Positions 12,335 to 22,603 are shown, counted from the stretch's first letter. The stretch is 28,824 nt of DNA from Eimeria necatrix (GCF_000499385.1 NW_013652924.1:20001-48824); one strand, 5' to 3'. Notes: generated by a model from the sequence alone, not told the origin. Translations and numbers: made by a program.

Positions 12335-13272
12335 GGAGGAGTTTGAGAAGATGTACCCGCTGGAGATGGTGAGTCTGACGGACCGGGAGCACCTGGAGTG
12401 CGTGTACAGGCTGCTGCGGAAGGAGCCGCTGGCCATAGCCGCCTTTTTGTTTCGAAAAGTAATGCCATCAGTTCTTGAACACTCTGGCTTTCAGCTGTCA
12501 GCTTCTGGCCAAGAGCTGGGGGGCGACAGCCTGTTTGGAGTGCGTCTGGGCTTCTCGGGGACCCCCTCGGAGTTGCTGCCAGCAGAAATGGGCTGCTGCT
12601 GCTACGAGGCGGGGACCGACGGGCAGCTGCTGCTGCTGCTGAGCTCGCCGGCCGTGGTCTCGCTGGAAGTGCTGCCCACAAACTGGACCGTGGCTTCTTT
12701 GCTGCAGCGCGTGGCTGCGCAGCAGCAGCCCCCCGTGCATGCGCTCGTGGACGCGGGGGCCCTCGTCTCCGGCCTCAGCAACTTGCAAGTGGCCCGCGCG
12801 CTGCTGCAGCACGGGCTGCCCCACGAGGGGGTGGTCTTCCTCGACAGCAAAGACCGCCAAATGGTTCTTTGCAGAAACGGCGGGCAGATCCTCCAGCTGG
12901 CCCAGTGCGGCATTGCCGTGGACAAACGCTTCTCCTTCTACGACCACGTCCACACCACGGGACAGGCAAGCCCCTCCTCCTGCTGCTCCTGCTGCTGCTG
13001 CTGCTGCTGCTGCTGGGTTGGGCTGCGCTGCTGCTGCTGGGTTCGGCTGCTGCTGGGGCTGTTGCGCTGTGCTGCTGCTGCTGCTGCTGTGTGCTGCTGC
13101 TGCTGCTGTTGTTGGGGTGGGCTGCTGCTGCTGCTGTTGGGTTGGGCTGCTGCTGCTTGCTGCTGCTGCGTTGTGCTGCTGTGTGTTGCATGCTGCTGCG
13201 TGCTGCTGCTGTTTCCTCCTGCTGTTTCCTCCTGCTGCGTGCTGTCGTCTGCTGCTGCTTGCTGATGCGGCC

Positions 13273-13311
<39 letters not shown>

Positions 13312-15111
13312 GTGCCCAGGACATACGGCAGGCGGCGGACGGCAGGGCGTTTTTGACAGTGGGCAAAGACTGCACTTTTCGAGATGTGGCCCAAGGGGCT
13401 TTTCGCATGCGGGGACTTGGAAGGGGACAAACTTTGCATTATTTAATCCCTCCTGGAGTTGCTGCTTTAATAGAGAAGCACGCGAGTCTAGTGGGGGCCA
13501 CTTTGCCTTCGGTCCCGCTCTTCCCGCCGCCGCCGCCGCCGCAGCAGCAGCAGCAGCTGCTGCTGCAGCAGCCGCAGCAGCAGCTGGCCCCCGGCTGCTC
13601 CCTGCTGGGCGAGATTTGCGGCTGGCTCGTCTCGCGGCAAATCGCCCAGGAGTGTCTGCAGCAGCGGCTGCTGTGCATGCAAAGCGCATGCAATGTATGG
13701 AGGAAAGCAGCTTTGGCCATTTTGAAGGAAACGCATGCATCTCTGGGGACTGAAGCTGCTGCCCCACAGACGCAGCAAGCTCTTGGGGTTTTTCTCGAGT
13801 CTCTAGACTTCTCTTTGCCTGCTTCTGTCCCTCTGTCTCTGCCCCTCAGCTTCCGAATTCGGCAGCTCGCGCTGCAGCACGCCGACTTGCTGCAGGCGCC
13901 CGAAGCAGCAGCAGCAGCAGCAGCAGCAACGCCTCGAGCGCGCGCCGCCAAAACACCCCAAGCAGCAGCAGCAGCAGCAGCTGCTGCTGCTGCTGCTTCA
14001 GCGCAAGCTGCCCCGATCCTCGTGGGCAAAGCCCTCATCGACAAGCTGATCTCAGAGCTGCAGGAAGAAGAAGCAGCAGCAAGAAGACACGCAGCAAAAG
14101 GAGAGAGCCGAGACATAGATGGAGATGCTCTAAGGATGGAGGGCCTTGAAGCTGAAATCGAGGGGGAGGAGCAGCAGCAGCAAGAAGAGGAGCAGGTACG
14201 GAGCTGCTGAGAACTGCTGCTGCGGCTTGCGCTGCTGCTGCACATAGCTGCTGCTGCTCGTGCTGCTGCTGCTGCCCGTAGTGCCGCTGCACGAGCTGCT
14301 GCCGGTGCTGCAGCCACTCCAGTGGCTGCTGCTCGTGCCGCAGCTGCTGCACTCGCAGCCCCCGTTGTTGCTGCTGCTGCTGCTGCTGCTGCTGCAGGAG
14401 CAGCAGCAAGAGATCGAGCAGGAGAAGCAGGAGGAAGTGGTGCGGGAAAGCGAAGAAGCAGCACCTCTTAACTACACGCGAGCTGATGAGGCCCCCCGGC
14501 CTTGGCTGCTGAAGACTTTGTCGCTGCCGCCTCAAGAAGAGACTCAAGGCTTTTACCCTTCTGCGCGTTTTTCAGTGGCCTCGGCGCTGCAGCAGAAGCT
14601 GGCGCGCATGCAGCAGCACCGGGGCTCGGGCGCTGCAGCAGCAGCAGCAGCAGCAGCAGCAGCCGTCGCAGGCGGCCCCGTCTCAGGCGCAGCAACCGGG
14701 CTGCCCTTCCCCCCCTACCTCCTCATCAGCAGCAACTACTACAGAGGGGAATGGGTCCTTTCTTCTGCTCCTCGCCGCCTCAAGAATGTCATTATTGCAA
14801 TGCAGTGGCTGCCGGACTGGGAGGAGGCCCTGGGGGGGCCCCCCTGGGGGGCCCCCCCGGGGGCCCCTCCCCAGGGGGCCCTCCGCCGCAGCCCCGACGG
14901 GCTCAGTGCAGCGCAGCAGCAGCAGCTGCAGCAGGCCTTCCAGAGCTTCGCTGGAGAAGAAACCAAGACACTTGCTGAGAGAGACTTGCCAGACTTTCTC
15001 GGGGCGCTGCTGCTGCCTGCTGCTGTTCCTGCTGCTGCTGACGCCCTCTGTGCCTACGTCAAGGCTCTCGTGCTGCAGCAGCGCGCAGCTGCGGGGCACC
15101 CAGCTGCTCCC

Positions 15112-15143
<32 letters not shown>

Positions 15144-15504
15144 GAGTCCTTGCAGGGCAGCAACGCCTCCAGCAGCCATTTGCAGGGACACGCCGGGGCT
15201 CCCGCAGCCCTCAGTTGCATGCGCGCCGCTGCCTGCTGCTGCTGCTGCTGCTGCGAAGCAGCCGCAGCAACTGTCCGTGCTGCAGAACCTGTGGCAGCCC
15301 CTGCCTCCCTCAAATCAGCAGCAGCAGCAGCAGGCTGCTGATCCTCTAGCCGATTTATTTGTGTCTCTTTCGCAAACAAGAGACAGCAGCAGCAGCAAGG
15401 CCACAGACTCTGCTGCCTCTCTTCCCTTTGTCCCTTCTTCGTCCCGCAGCTCAAAGGAGCCAAGCGACTTGCTAGGCCTCTTTGAAATGCCTGCTGCGCC
15501 CTTC

Positions 15505-15536
<32 letters not shown>

Positions 15537-15850
15537 CAGCCTGCTCTCCTCCTCGTCCTTTCCCCCCGCGGCTCGAGAGGCATCTGCAGCCCCAGCATTC
15601 TCACTCCAAATGCCGCCGCAGCAGCCCCTATCCCCGCAGCAGCAGCAGCAGCCCCTATCCCCGCAGCAGCAGCAGCAGCCCCTATCCCCGCAGCAGCAGC
15701 AGCAGCAGGAAGAGCTGCACTTCACTTTGGCGGAATTGGCAGCAGCACTCGGGAAGTCGCCGTTCTGCGCTGAGCAGCGAGGCCGCTATTTTGTGGTTTT
15801 AACTCTTGCAGAGGGCGAGGCTGTTCGCGCTGCGCTGCATGCGCGGCAGC

Positions 15851-15892
<42 letters not shown>

Positions 15893-17047
15893 TGCAGTCT
15901 CTGGTGACGGGACACCGCGTGGCTGTGTGTCTGCACAACGTGACTGCCAGCTTCGCCGTGGTGGATGGGTCTCCGCTGTTTCACAGGCGGGAGGAGAAAG
16001 TTGCTGCTGCAGCAGGACTGCAGCAGCAAACGGCGCACGCCTGCCTGCGCTTCCTGGACAGCAGCTTGCTGTACTCCGAGCCGCAGCTGCTGCTGCTGCA
16101 GGGGGTCCTTGCTGCAGTGCCTTGCAAGGACCGGCAGGACTTCTTTTTCTCGATTCGCCGCTGCAGGCGGCGGCAGCAAAACGTGGCCTGGCAGCAGCAG
16201 CCAGTGGCCCGGCTGCTGGCAGCAGCAGAGGGGGGCCCCCAGCTGCTGCAGCACAGGGCCCTCGTGGCGCGGCTGCGGGAGCGCCTCAGGAAGAAGCGGC
16301 TGCTGCCTTCAGAAGCTTTCAGGTTGTTTGATGTTCTTAATCGGGGGCAGCTGACTGAGGCGCAGCTTGCTGCTGGCATGAAGTGGCTGGGGCTGCAGCT
16401 GCAGCAGCAGCAGCAGACTCACGTCTGCAGGCACTTCGACATAGACGGCGACGGCTTCATCAGCCTCAACGACTTCCTGCTCACCGTGGGGCAGATCGGC
16501 GGGGAAGCAGCAGCAGCTGCTGCTGCTGCAGCAGCAAACAGCGACGCTGCTGCAGCAGACGCCGGCGCTGCAGCTCAGGCGGCCGGCGCGCCGGCTGACC
16601 TGCAGCTCCGGCAGCAGCGCAGCGAGTCCTTCGACGACGGCGCAGGCGCTGCAGCAGCAGCTGCTGCTGCTGCTGCTGCGCTCTCGGGGGACGCCTCAAC
16701 TGCAGCAGCAAATCACCAGTCGCTGCTGCAGCAGTGGGGAGTCAAAGAAACGCTGCCTGCAGAGTTGGTGGGTCGACTCAAGTTCCGGCTGCAGCCGCAC
16801 ACTTCATTTGACAGGATTTGGGTGGGCCGGCTGCCGTGCGCCAACTGCAGCAGCATCAGCAGCAGCAGCATCAGCAGCAGCAGCATCAGCAGCAGCGGCA
16901 GCAGCAGCAGCGGGAGCGCAGTGTTCTCGATTTGGGCCCCCAAGCAGCTGGAAGGCAGGCACCGCGGCATGATGCGCCGCAACAGAGAGCGAGTGCCTTT
17001 GGGCCACTTCATTTGCCTGGGCAGCGACATCTCGAAGGCGCAGCAGC

Positions 17048-17079
<32 letters not shown>

Positions 17080-17676
17080 GGCGCCGGGGGGGCCCCCCTC
17101 ATTCTCGAGGCCACAGACTCTGGCTGCTCATCTATGGCCGAGAGCACAGAGCTCTCAAGAGCTTTGGATTGTCTCTTTCCTCTTCCCGTCAAGTACAAAG
17201 TTTTGTGGCGGGAAAGTGTGTCCCAGGCAATGCTGCTGCTGAACCCTCCGGAGGGTTCTGGGGCGGGGCCGGGGGGCCCCTCGGGGGGCCCCCCGGGGGG
17301 GCCCCCAGGGCCCCCCGGCGGCGGGGGCCCCCTCACCTTGTGGGCCCCAGTGCCCCCCTCTTCCCTCTTCGTGGCCGTGGGAATTGTTGCCACAAAAGGC
17401 AATGAGACTCCGCCGCCAAATGCTGTGCGCTGCGTCCCCGCAAAGTGGGTTCACCAGGCGGGGGCCTCCCTGCGGCTGGCCGAAGTCGCGGAGGGGGGGC
17501 CCCCCTCGAGGGGCCCCTCGAGGGGCCCCTCGAGGGGGCCCCTCAGCAAGCTGGCCCTGTGGCAAGTGGGGAGCATGCGGCTCCTGGGGGCCACTCTCGA
17601 GGCCGCAGACGGGTCCCTGCACAGAAGTAAGTCTCTCTCCAGCTGCATGCACAGGGGCCCCAACACGGGAGCCCAC

Positions 17677-17722
<46 letters not shown>

Positions 17723-17982
17723 GTGTGTGTGCCCTGCGCGCAGGCGGCGTCAGCTGGGCGGACTTTTTGAGTGCGGAGTTTCGCCTGAGACCCGCAGCCC
17801 CCGCCTTGTCCAGTGGTTACGTTCCCCCGGCCATTGGCTCTGGGGGGGGCCCCCCGGGTGGTCCACTGGACGTGCTCGACAGCGCAGACGCAGCAGCAGC
17901 AAACGAGGCCCTCAACCCCACACTTCACAGGGCCAACGCGCTGCTGCCGGACATCTCCACTAAGAAGAGCAGCGTCTGGTGA
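1..17982 (+). CDS. Giant DUF3638/DUF3645-family ATPase-like protein with EF-hand and Vps62-like tail (5' partial)
   Basis: Multi-exon gene entering from the left edge. Inferred exons: <3-371, 450-~521 (or ~554), 644-823, ~1097-1928, 2061-2635, 3262-3749, 3926-4373, 4968-6476, 6739-7203, ~7364-7844, 8124-9179, 9304-9784, 9915-10155, 10459-10646, 11738-12965, 13320-14195, 14398-17626, 17744-17982 (TGA). Phases agree at every junction from 3262 onward, and no frameshift is needed. About 4,300 codons are present; plant and protist relatives are nearer 3,000, and the excess is Gln, Ala and Ser runs plus linkers. Family membership rests on many conserved blocks I recognise from plant and protist DUF3638/DUF3645 proteins: IELPR, the P-loop, EFSHPDVLIGLT, HALVDAGALVSGLSN, QGAFRMRG and NVWRK. 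Some databases label such proteins ubiquitin thioesterase-like; I see no protease catalytic motif, so I do not adopt that. Function unknown. Exons before 2061 are less certain than the rest. Confidence 0.92.
381..449 (+). repeat. CTG triplet run filling an intron of the giant gene
   Basis: More than 20 CTG units fill intron 372-449 between donor GTATGC and acceptor GCTAG. On the sense strand the repeat reads CTG, and in frame it gives only poly-Cys. Confidence 0.85.
541..573 (+). repeat. Telomere-like TTTAGGG array in intron
   Basis: About four TTTAGGG units begin within the last codons of the exon starting at 450. The 5' splice site is either 33 bases upstream of the array (GTGGGC at 522) or inside it (GTTTAG at 555). 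Gene sense strand is TTTAGGG. Confidence 0.85.
829..1110 (+). repeat. GCTAGCTG / GCTGGCTA array in intron
   Basis: Degenerate 4- to 8-base units of AGCT, GGCT and AGAT fill the intron from just after donor GTGAGT (824) to the acceptor near 1097-1117. The NheI-type GCTAGC core recurs many times. Confidence 0.9.
1939..1986 (+). repeat. CTG run in intron 1929-2060
   Basis: About 16 CTG units follow donor GTACGC. Read in frame they give a poly-Cys run, but the intron is removed at phase 1 and joins VAS to ALLTSG. Confidence 0.8.
2706..3115 (+). repeat. GGGGCCCCTAGG-type tandem array in intron
   Basis: About 25 degenerate copies of a unit near 16 bases, built on the palindromes GGGGCCCC and CCTAGG, fill most of intron 2636-3261. 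Units vary at one or two positions (GTAGGGG, CTAGGGG, ATAGGGG). The array is strongly self-complementary. Confidence 0.92.
3465..3518 (+). repeat. CAG-family run coding poly-Ala then poly-Ser in exon
   Basis: The run is in frame in exon 3262-3749 and read as GCA then AGC codons. It gives about 5 Ala and 14 Ser before GFEEAEED. Confidence 0.85.
3979..4018 (+). repeat. CAG run coding poly-Gln in exon
   Basis: About 13 Gln codons in exon 3926-4373, between the conserved GVSFKAV and VKFVCEQHAGLF blocks. Confidence 0.85.
4259..4297 (+). repeat. GCT run coding poly-Ala in exon
   Basis: About 12 GCT (Ala) codons in exon 3926-4373. This is one of the cases where the CTG-strand repeat is used in an exon, read in the Ala frame. 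Confidence 0.8.
4523..4905 (+). repeat. GCTAGCTG array in intron
   Basis: The intron 4374-4967 (593 bases) is mostly CAGCTAGCTGG and related units, with some stretches such as 4560-4700 degenerated to CTGCCCTCTAGCTGCC. No coding signal is visible inside. The intron lies between donor GTGAGC and acceptor GTGCGCAG. Confidence 0.92.
6495..6710 (+). repeat. Two CAG runs in intron 6477-6738
   Basis: Runs at about 6495-6540 and 6663-6700 lie in an intron bounded by GTGCGT and CTCCACAG. The frame stays open through it as poly-Ser and poly-Gln, but removing it joins LPHSTA to VFGASHWTRR at phase 0, and the reading frame changes downstream. Confidence 0.7.
8124..9784 (+). other. DUF3638 block with Walker A and DEID box
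   Basis: Exon 8124-9179 begins with helices (AVMLAVNRRAQICRC) and, after Gln and Ala runs, reaches CHQMIMGAGKTTVVAPLLAL. The P-loop GAGKTT is coded at 8744-8761. VVSVVPAALL and GIVIATPTAVKSF follow as typical core strands. A 124-base CAG intron (9180-9303; donor GTCAGT, acceptor GTGTGCAG, phase 1 on both sides) is removed. The next exon then gives ILIIDEIDEVLQPLKSELHW, with the DEID box at 9450-9461 inside an Ile/Leu-rich strand. RWQLPWFLLDAIFYFY closes the exon. Relatives usually have MGEGKT at the P-loop, and here Glu is replaced by Ala. ATP binding and hydrolysis are inferred from the motifs, not shown. Confidence 0.88.
9186..9283 (+). repeat. CAG/CCA run in a short intron of the ATPase core
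   Basis: Nearly pure CAG with two CCACAG interruptions. It fills the 124-base intron between the P-loop exon and the DEID exon. Confidence 0.85.
10935..11060 (+). repeat. Pyrimidine-rich tract in the 1,091-base intron
   Basis: Almost pure C/T stretch (TCTTTC and CCTCTCC types) leading into the AT-rich island of intron 10647-11737. Confidence 0.75.
11040..11545 (+). repeat. AT-rich island with a 39-base direct repeat
   Basis: About 500 bases of TATATA- and CATATA-rich DNA, unlike the GC-rich surroundings, lie inside intron 10647-11737. A 39-base block beginning TTATCTATATACAGAG occurs exactly at 11261 and again at 11335 (74-base spacing), and GAAGCAC recurs near 11404, 11434 and 11462. Open frames here are rich in Tyr and Ile and show no recognisable protein. 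Confidence 0.85.
12966..13319 (+). repeat. CTG-rich GC-AG intron
   Basis: The intron begins GCAAGC after GGACAG and ends GCCCAG. It is made of CTG runs broken by TTGGG, TGTG and TTTCC. Flanking exons join at phase 0 to give the conserved HTTGQDIRQ. Confidence 0.88.
13320..14195 (+). other. Motif QGAFRMRG and helical region of the giant protein
   Basis: The exon opens with DIRQAADGRAFLTVGKDCTF and continues RDVAQGAFRMRGLGRGQ (13382-13430), the most helicase-like sequence of the C-terminal half. It follows a GC-AG intron (12966-13319). After a short Pro/Gln run it carries ICGWLVSRQIAQECL and ACNVWRKAAL (about 13610-13720), a helical block conserved in relatives, then FLESLDFSLPASVPL. It ends in an acidic, Gln-rich tail at donor GTACGG (14196). 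A pyrimidine-rich stretch at 13788-13849 resembles an intron but is 62 bases long. Removing it would break the frame, so I keep it as coding. Confidence 0.86.
15625..15711 (+). repeat. 27-base tandem repeat coding PLSPQQQQQ
   Basis: Three copies (CCCC starts at 15625, 15652 and 15679) each give nine residues in a Gln-rich linker of the giant protein. The period keeps frame. Confidence 0.9.
17505..17544 (+). repeat. 12-base repeat coding RGPS units
   Basis: Three TCGAGGGGCCCC units within the Vps62-like tail give Arg-Gly-Pro-Ser repeats. This is an exonic version of the GGGGCCCC family. Confidence 0.85.
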
Positions 17983-17999
17983 GCGGGCATCTGGGGGCC

Positions 18000-18310
18000 C
18001 CCTTTTGTTGCTCGGGGGGCCCCCGGGGCCCCCCGGGGGCCCCCCGGGGGCCCCCCGGGCAACAGGGGCCCCCGGGGCCCGGGGGCCCCGGGGGCCCCTC
18101 CTTGCGTTGCATCTGTCAGTTGCTTTTCCACTTTTGCTCGAAATGAAGCCAACTGAGAAGCTAGAGGCCCCGGGGGCCCCCCCAAATGCCTCGGGGGCCC
18201 CACAAAGGCCTCCGCGGCCCCACAAAGGGCCCCGGGGCCCCACAAAAGGCCCCAGGACCCCACGAAGGCCCCCGGGGCCCCCCAAAGGGCCCCGGGGCCC
18301 CACACTTCGC
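18000..18310 (+). repeat. GGGGCCCC-rich stretch
   Basis: Imperfect CCCGGGGGCCCC and CCCCACAAAGG units lie directly downstream of the giant gene's stop codon. Confidence 0.85.
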
Positions 18311-18422
18311 TGGCAGGGGCAGCAGCTCGCTGTTCTGGCCCCAGAGAGGACAGCTTGTGGGCGCCGGCAGGCCGGCCGCCCCCACACAGACAAAGCTGCA
18401 GCTTTTTTCTTTGAGGGCCTTT

Positions 18423-18423
<1 letters not shown>

Positions 18424-18470
<47 letters not shown>
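18424..18470 (+). repeat. CAG triplet run, intergenic
   Basis: About 15 consecutive CAG units with no coding context. Confidence 0.9.
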
Positions 18471-18668
18471 TGTAGCCCCAAGCTGTAGCTTAGCGGGGAG
18501 TGGCAGCAGAGCATCTCAGGGGCTTTATGAGTCCTAGCCAGCTCTGCTTAGGGGAGATAGAAAGCCCCAAATTAGGGCCCAGTGGGGCCCCACACATAAC
18601 AGTGCATGCACAGTGCTGCTGCGAGCAGCCCTGGGGCCCCCTTCCTCACACTGGGGCCCACAGCCAGC

Positions 18669-18820
18669 GAGGGGCCCCCAGTGCCTCTCTCTAGAGTGAG
18701 GGGCCCCCAGTGCCTTCTCGAGAATGAGGGGCCCCCAGTGCCTTCTCTAGAATGAGGGGCCCCCAGTGCCTTCTCTAGAATGAGGGGCCCCCAGTGCCTT
18801 TCTCTGGAGTGAGGGGCCCT
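18669..18820 (+). repeat. 28-base tandem repeat, five to six copies
   Basis: GAGGGGCCCCCAGTGCC starts at about 18669, 18698, 18726, 18754, 18782 and 18811. The period is 28-29, so it is not a codon multiple. The spacer is TTCTCTAGAAT with small changes. Confidence 0.92.
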
Positions 18821-18886
18821 CGCTACCTTCCACTATAGGCCTTGTACTTTAAAGGCGCTTTTAATGGGCCCCCCAGGCCCCAAGCC

Positions 18887-18915
18887 CAAACCCTAAACCC
18901 TAAACCCTAAACCCT
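18887..18915 (+). repeat. Telomere-like AAACCCT array, intergenic
   Basis: Four AAACCCT units upstream of enolase, C-rich strand on plus. Confidence 0.92.
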
Positions 18916-18999
18916 CGACTGGCCCTTGAAAGCTGCTTCTCTATGCAAGAAGCTGCTGCCTCTGCCGCTCCTATAGGCGCAGACACTGGGGAAACAAAT

Positions 19000-19036
<37 letters not shown>

Positions 19037-19473
19037 CAGCAGCAGTACCAGCAGCAGCAGCTGGGCAGAAGTCAACAGCGACGCAGCTGCAGCAGCCCAC
19101 AGGTTCGTAAGAAGCCTCCAGGGGGCCTCCGCAGGCTTCTGCTGCTGCTGTTGACTCTCTTATAACTACAAATTATATTCTTGCACTTCTACAACTGCAG
19201 AACTATTGGCTATTTGTTTTGTTAACTGCAGCGTGCTGTCATTAAAGCCCCCAGGCCAGGCTGCAGGCCTTAACGCCTTATGCATGCAGCAGCAGCAGCA
19301 GCAGCAGCAGCAGCTGCTGCTGCTGTGTGTGCTGCTGGGTTTGGGAATCTCACTAAGGTGCAGCTCCAGCCGGGGCAGAATGTGCTGCGTGGGGCCCCCT
19401 AAGCCCCTGGAAGCGGCTGTGCTGTGCGTGTGCGTGGCTTGCTTCTGCATGCACTGGCTGCGATCTGTGGGGC

Positions 19474-19505
<32 letters not shown>

Positions 19506-19692
19506 TCGCAACGGCGCAGGGCTGCCCCGCTTCTGGGCCCAGCTGCCCCTAGGGAGTCTGGGGGAACTCTGTGAGGCTAGAGGGGGCCCCTGGGGCGCTG
19601 GGAGTTGCAGCGAATTGCGCGAGACTGAGAGCTGGGCTGAGCCGGCTGGGCACTTGCCAGGCACTCCCACTTTGGGGGAAAGACAGACGAGA

Positions 19693-19716
19693 CGGCATGC
19701 ATGCATGCATGCACGA
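19693..19716. promoter_or_regulatory. GCATGC cluster upstream of enolase (candidate ApiAP2 site)
   Basis: Overlapping TGCATGCA motifs occur about 630 bases before the enolase ATG. TGCATGCA is a known binding sequence of apicomplexan AP2 factors in Plasmodium and Cryptosporidium. A role for enolase is an inference only, and the motif could be a simple GCAT repeat. Confidence 0.35.
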
Positions 19717-20339
19717 AGAAGTGAACTAAGAAGGCCTGGGGGGAAGGCCCGGGGGAGCTTTCTGGGGGCAGCAACGGGCTAAGGGGAGAAGTTCGGGGGA
19801 AGCCAGTGCATGCTGCGGGCGGCACTGGCCGCCCGCTGGCGACTGCGGGCAGTACTTCGCTGGGTGGAGCGTTCGAGTGCGTTAGAAGAATTGAAATGAA
19901 ATGGATTTTAATTATTATTTCAAACGCGCTCGCTTTCGCGCGGCACGTGGCGCCGCGCGGAGTGCGCGGGGTGCGACGCCGATGCAGCTGCTGCGCTGGG
20001 GTGTACGTACACCTGGAAGCAGCGGCAGCGACTGCAGCGAGCTGCCCAGGGCTTTGAAAGAGAGAAAAAGGGCTGCGATTTTGGGGAAGAGAAGGCGGGA
20101 GGAATAAAGGATTTAGTTGATTTGCCTAGGGCAGCAGCCCCGAGCCGACAGCAGCGGCGGCGCCAGCAGCAGCAGCCCCCCAGCAGCAGCAGCAGCAGCA
20201 CTACCTACGCTCGCTGCGTCGAGTGGGGTGTCCGGGTGTCTCTCCAGCTGCTGCTGCTGCGCACATGAATATTCCTTGTCTATTTCGTGGGCCCTTAGCG
20301 TCTTTTATTAAGCTTTTGAAGCCGACAGTCCCAGCGAAG

Positions 20340-22399
<2,060 letters not shown>

Positions 22400-22575
22400 T
22401 CCTGCTGCTGCAGTTGCTGCTGCTGCTGCTGCAGTTGCTGCTGCTGCTGCGGCGGGCAGGCGCGGCGGGGCTGCTGCAGTTGCTGGCTAGCTCGCGCGGA
22501 ACTGCGCCCCATTTGTCCACAGACTCCACTCTTTTAGCTGCTTCTTACCAGACGGGGTTTGGGGGTGTTGCAAGT

Positions 22576-22603
22576 CCTAAACCCTTAGGGTTTAGGGTTT
22601 AGG
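22576..22603. repeat. Inverted telomere-like element
   Basis: CCTAAACCC is followed directly by TTAGGGTTTAGG, a near-perfect palindrome of the two repeat strands, 177 bases after the enolase stop. Confidence 0.88.

Larger units (their letters stand above)
9915..12965 (+). other. DUF3645 block and second half of the ATPase core
   Basis: Exon 9915-10155 carries SPHLLLLSPAWYHDNLKPLL. Exon 10459-10646 carries LNLAREWLCSLLPHALQK and ends inside a codon that is finished by exon 11738, giving NRVHYGLLTSEE across a 1,091-base intron. LLAVPFLGKDAPSPASEF followed by SHPDVLIGLTILAYRYQGL (about 11810-11920) is the part I take as DUF3645. After poly-Gln and poly-Ala runs come GVRLGFSGTPSELLP (about 12540-12580), HALVDAGALVSGLSN (about 12737-12780), GVVFLDSKDRQMVL and FYDHVHTTGQ, which ends at 12965. 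The match to relatives is strong and colinear. The role is unknown; I read it as the RecA-like partner half of the P-loop block. Confidence 0.87.
14398..17982 (+). other. C-terminal part: conserved helical region, EF-hand, Vps62-like tail
   Basis: The last two exons (14398-17626 and 17744-17982, joined by a GTAAGT intron) hold several parts. First comes ISSNYYRGEWVLSSAPRRLK (about 14725-14785) and, after long Gln-rich linkers, GRYFVVLTLAEGEAVRAALH (about 15780-15840) and FFFSIRRCRRRQ. Next is an EF-hand pair: a degenerate hand FRLFDVLNRGQL, then a canonical calcium loop DIDGDGFISLND at 16438-16473 with Asp at loop positions 1, 3, 5 and 12. The tail has RIWVGRLP, FSIWAPKQ, LILEATDSG, LTLWAPVPP and VRCVPAKWV, repeats resembling the SIW-P elements of Vps62/DUF946 and VPS13-type tails. 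Long Ser and Ala runs interrupt this tail. Calcium binding is inferred from the loop residues; the Vps62 label is by motif only. Confidence 0.82.
17983..20339. other. Intergenic region upstream of enolase, no gene seen
   Basis: About 2.4 kb between the giant gene's stop and the enolase ATG. It holds GGGGCCCC-type repeats (about 18000-18310), a CAG run (18424-18470), a 28-base tandem repeat (18669-18820), a telomere-like array (18887-18915), smaller CAG runs near 19000, 19290 and 19478, a GCATGC cluster (19695-19714) and a GGTGTACGTACACC palindrome (20000). Open frames are repeat-derived and match no family I know. It must also hold the enolase promoter, but no element can be assigned with confidence. 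Confidence 0.7.

Noticed and set aside
13788..13849. A small intron with a strong pyrimidine tract and CAG end
   Set aside because: The 62-base length breaks the frame, and the translated stretch FLESLDFSLPASVP matches relatives.
1..17982. Annotation of the giant gene as a ubiquitin thioesterase
   Set aside because: The label is attached to the family in some databases, but no OTU or other cysteine-protease catalytic motif is visible.
17155..18514. Minus-strand Gly/Pro-rich frame as a collagen-like gene
   Set aside because: Product of GGGGCCCC repeats. It overlaps well-supported coding sequence on the other strand and has no conserved part.
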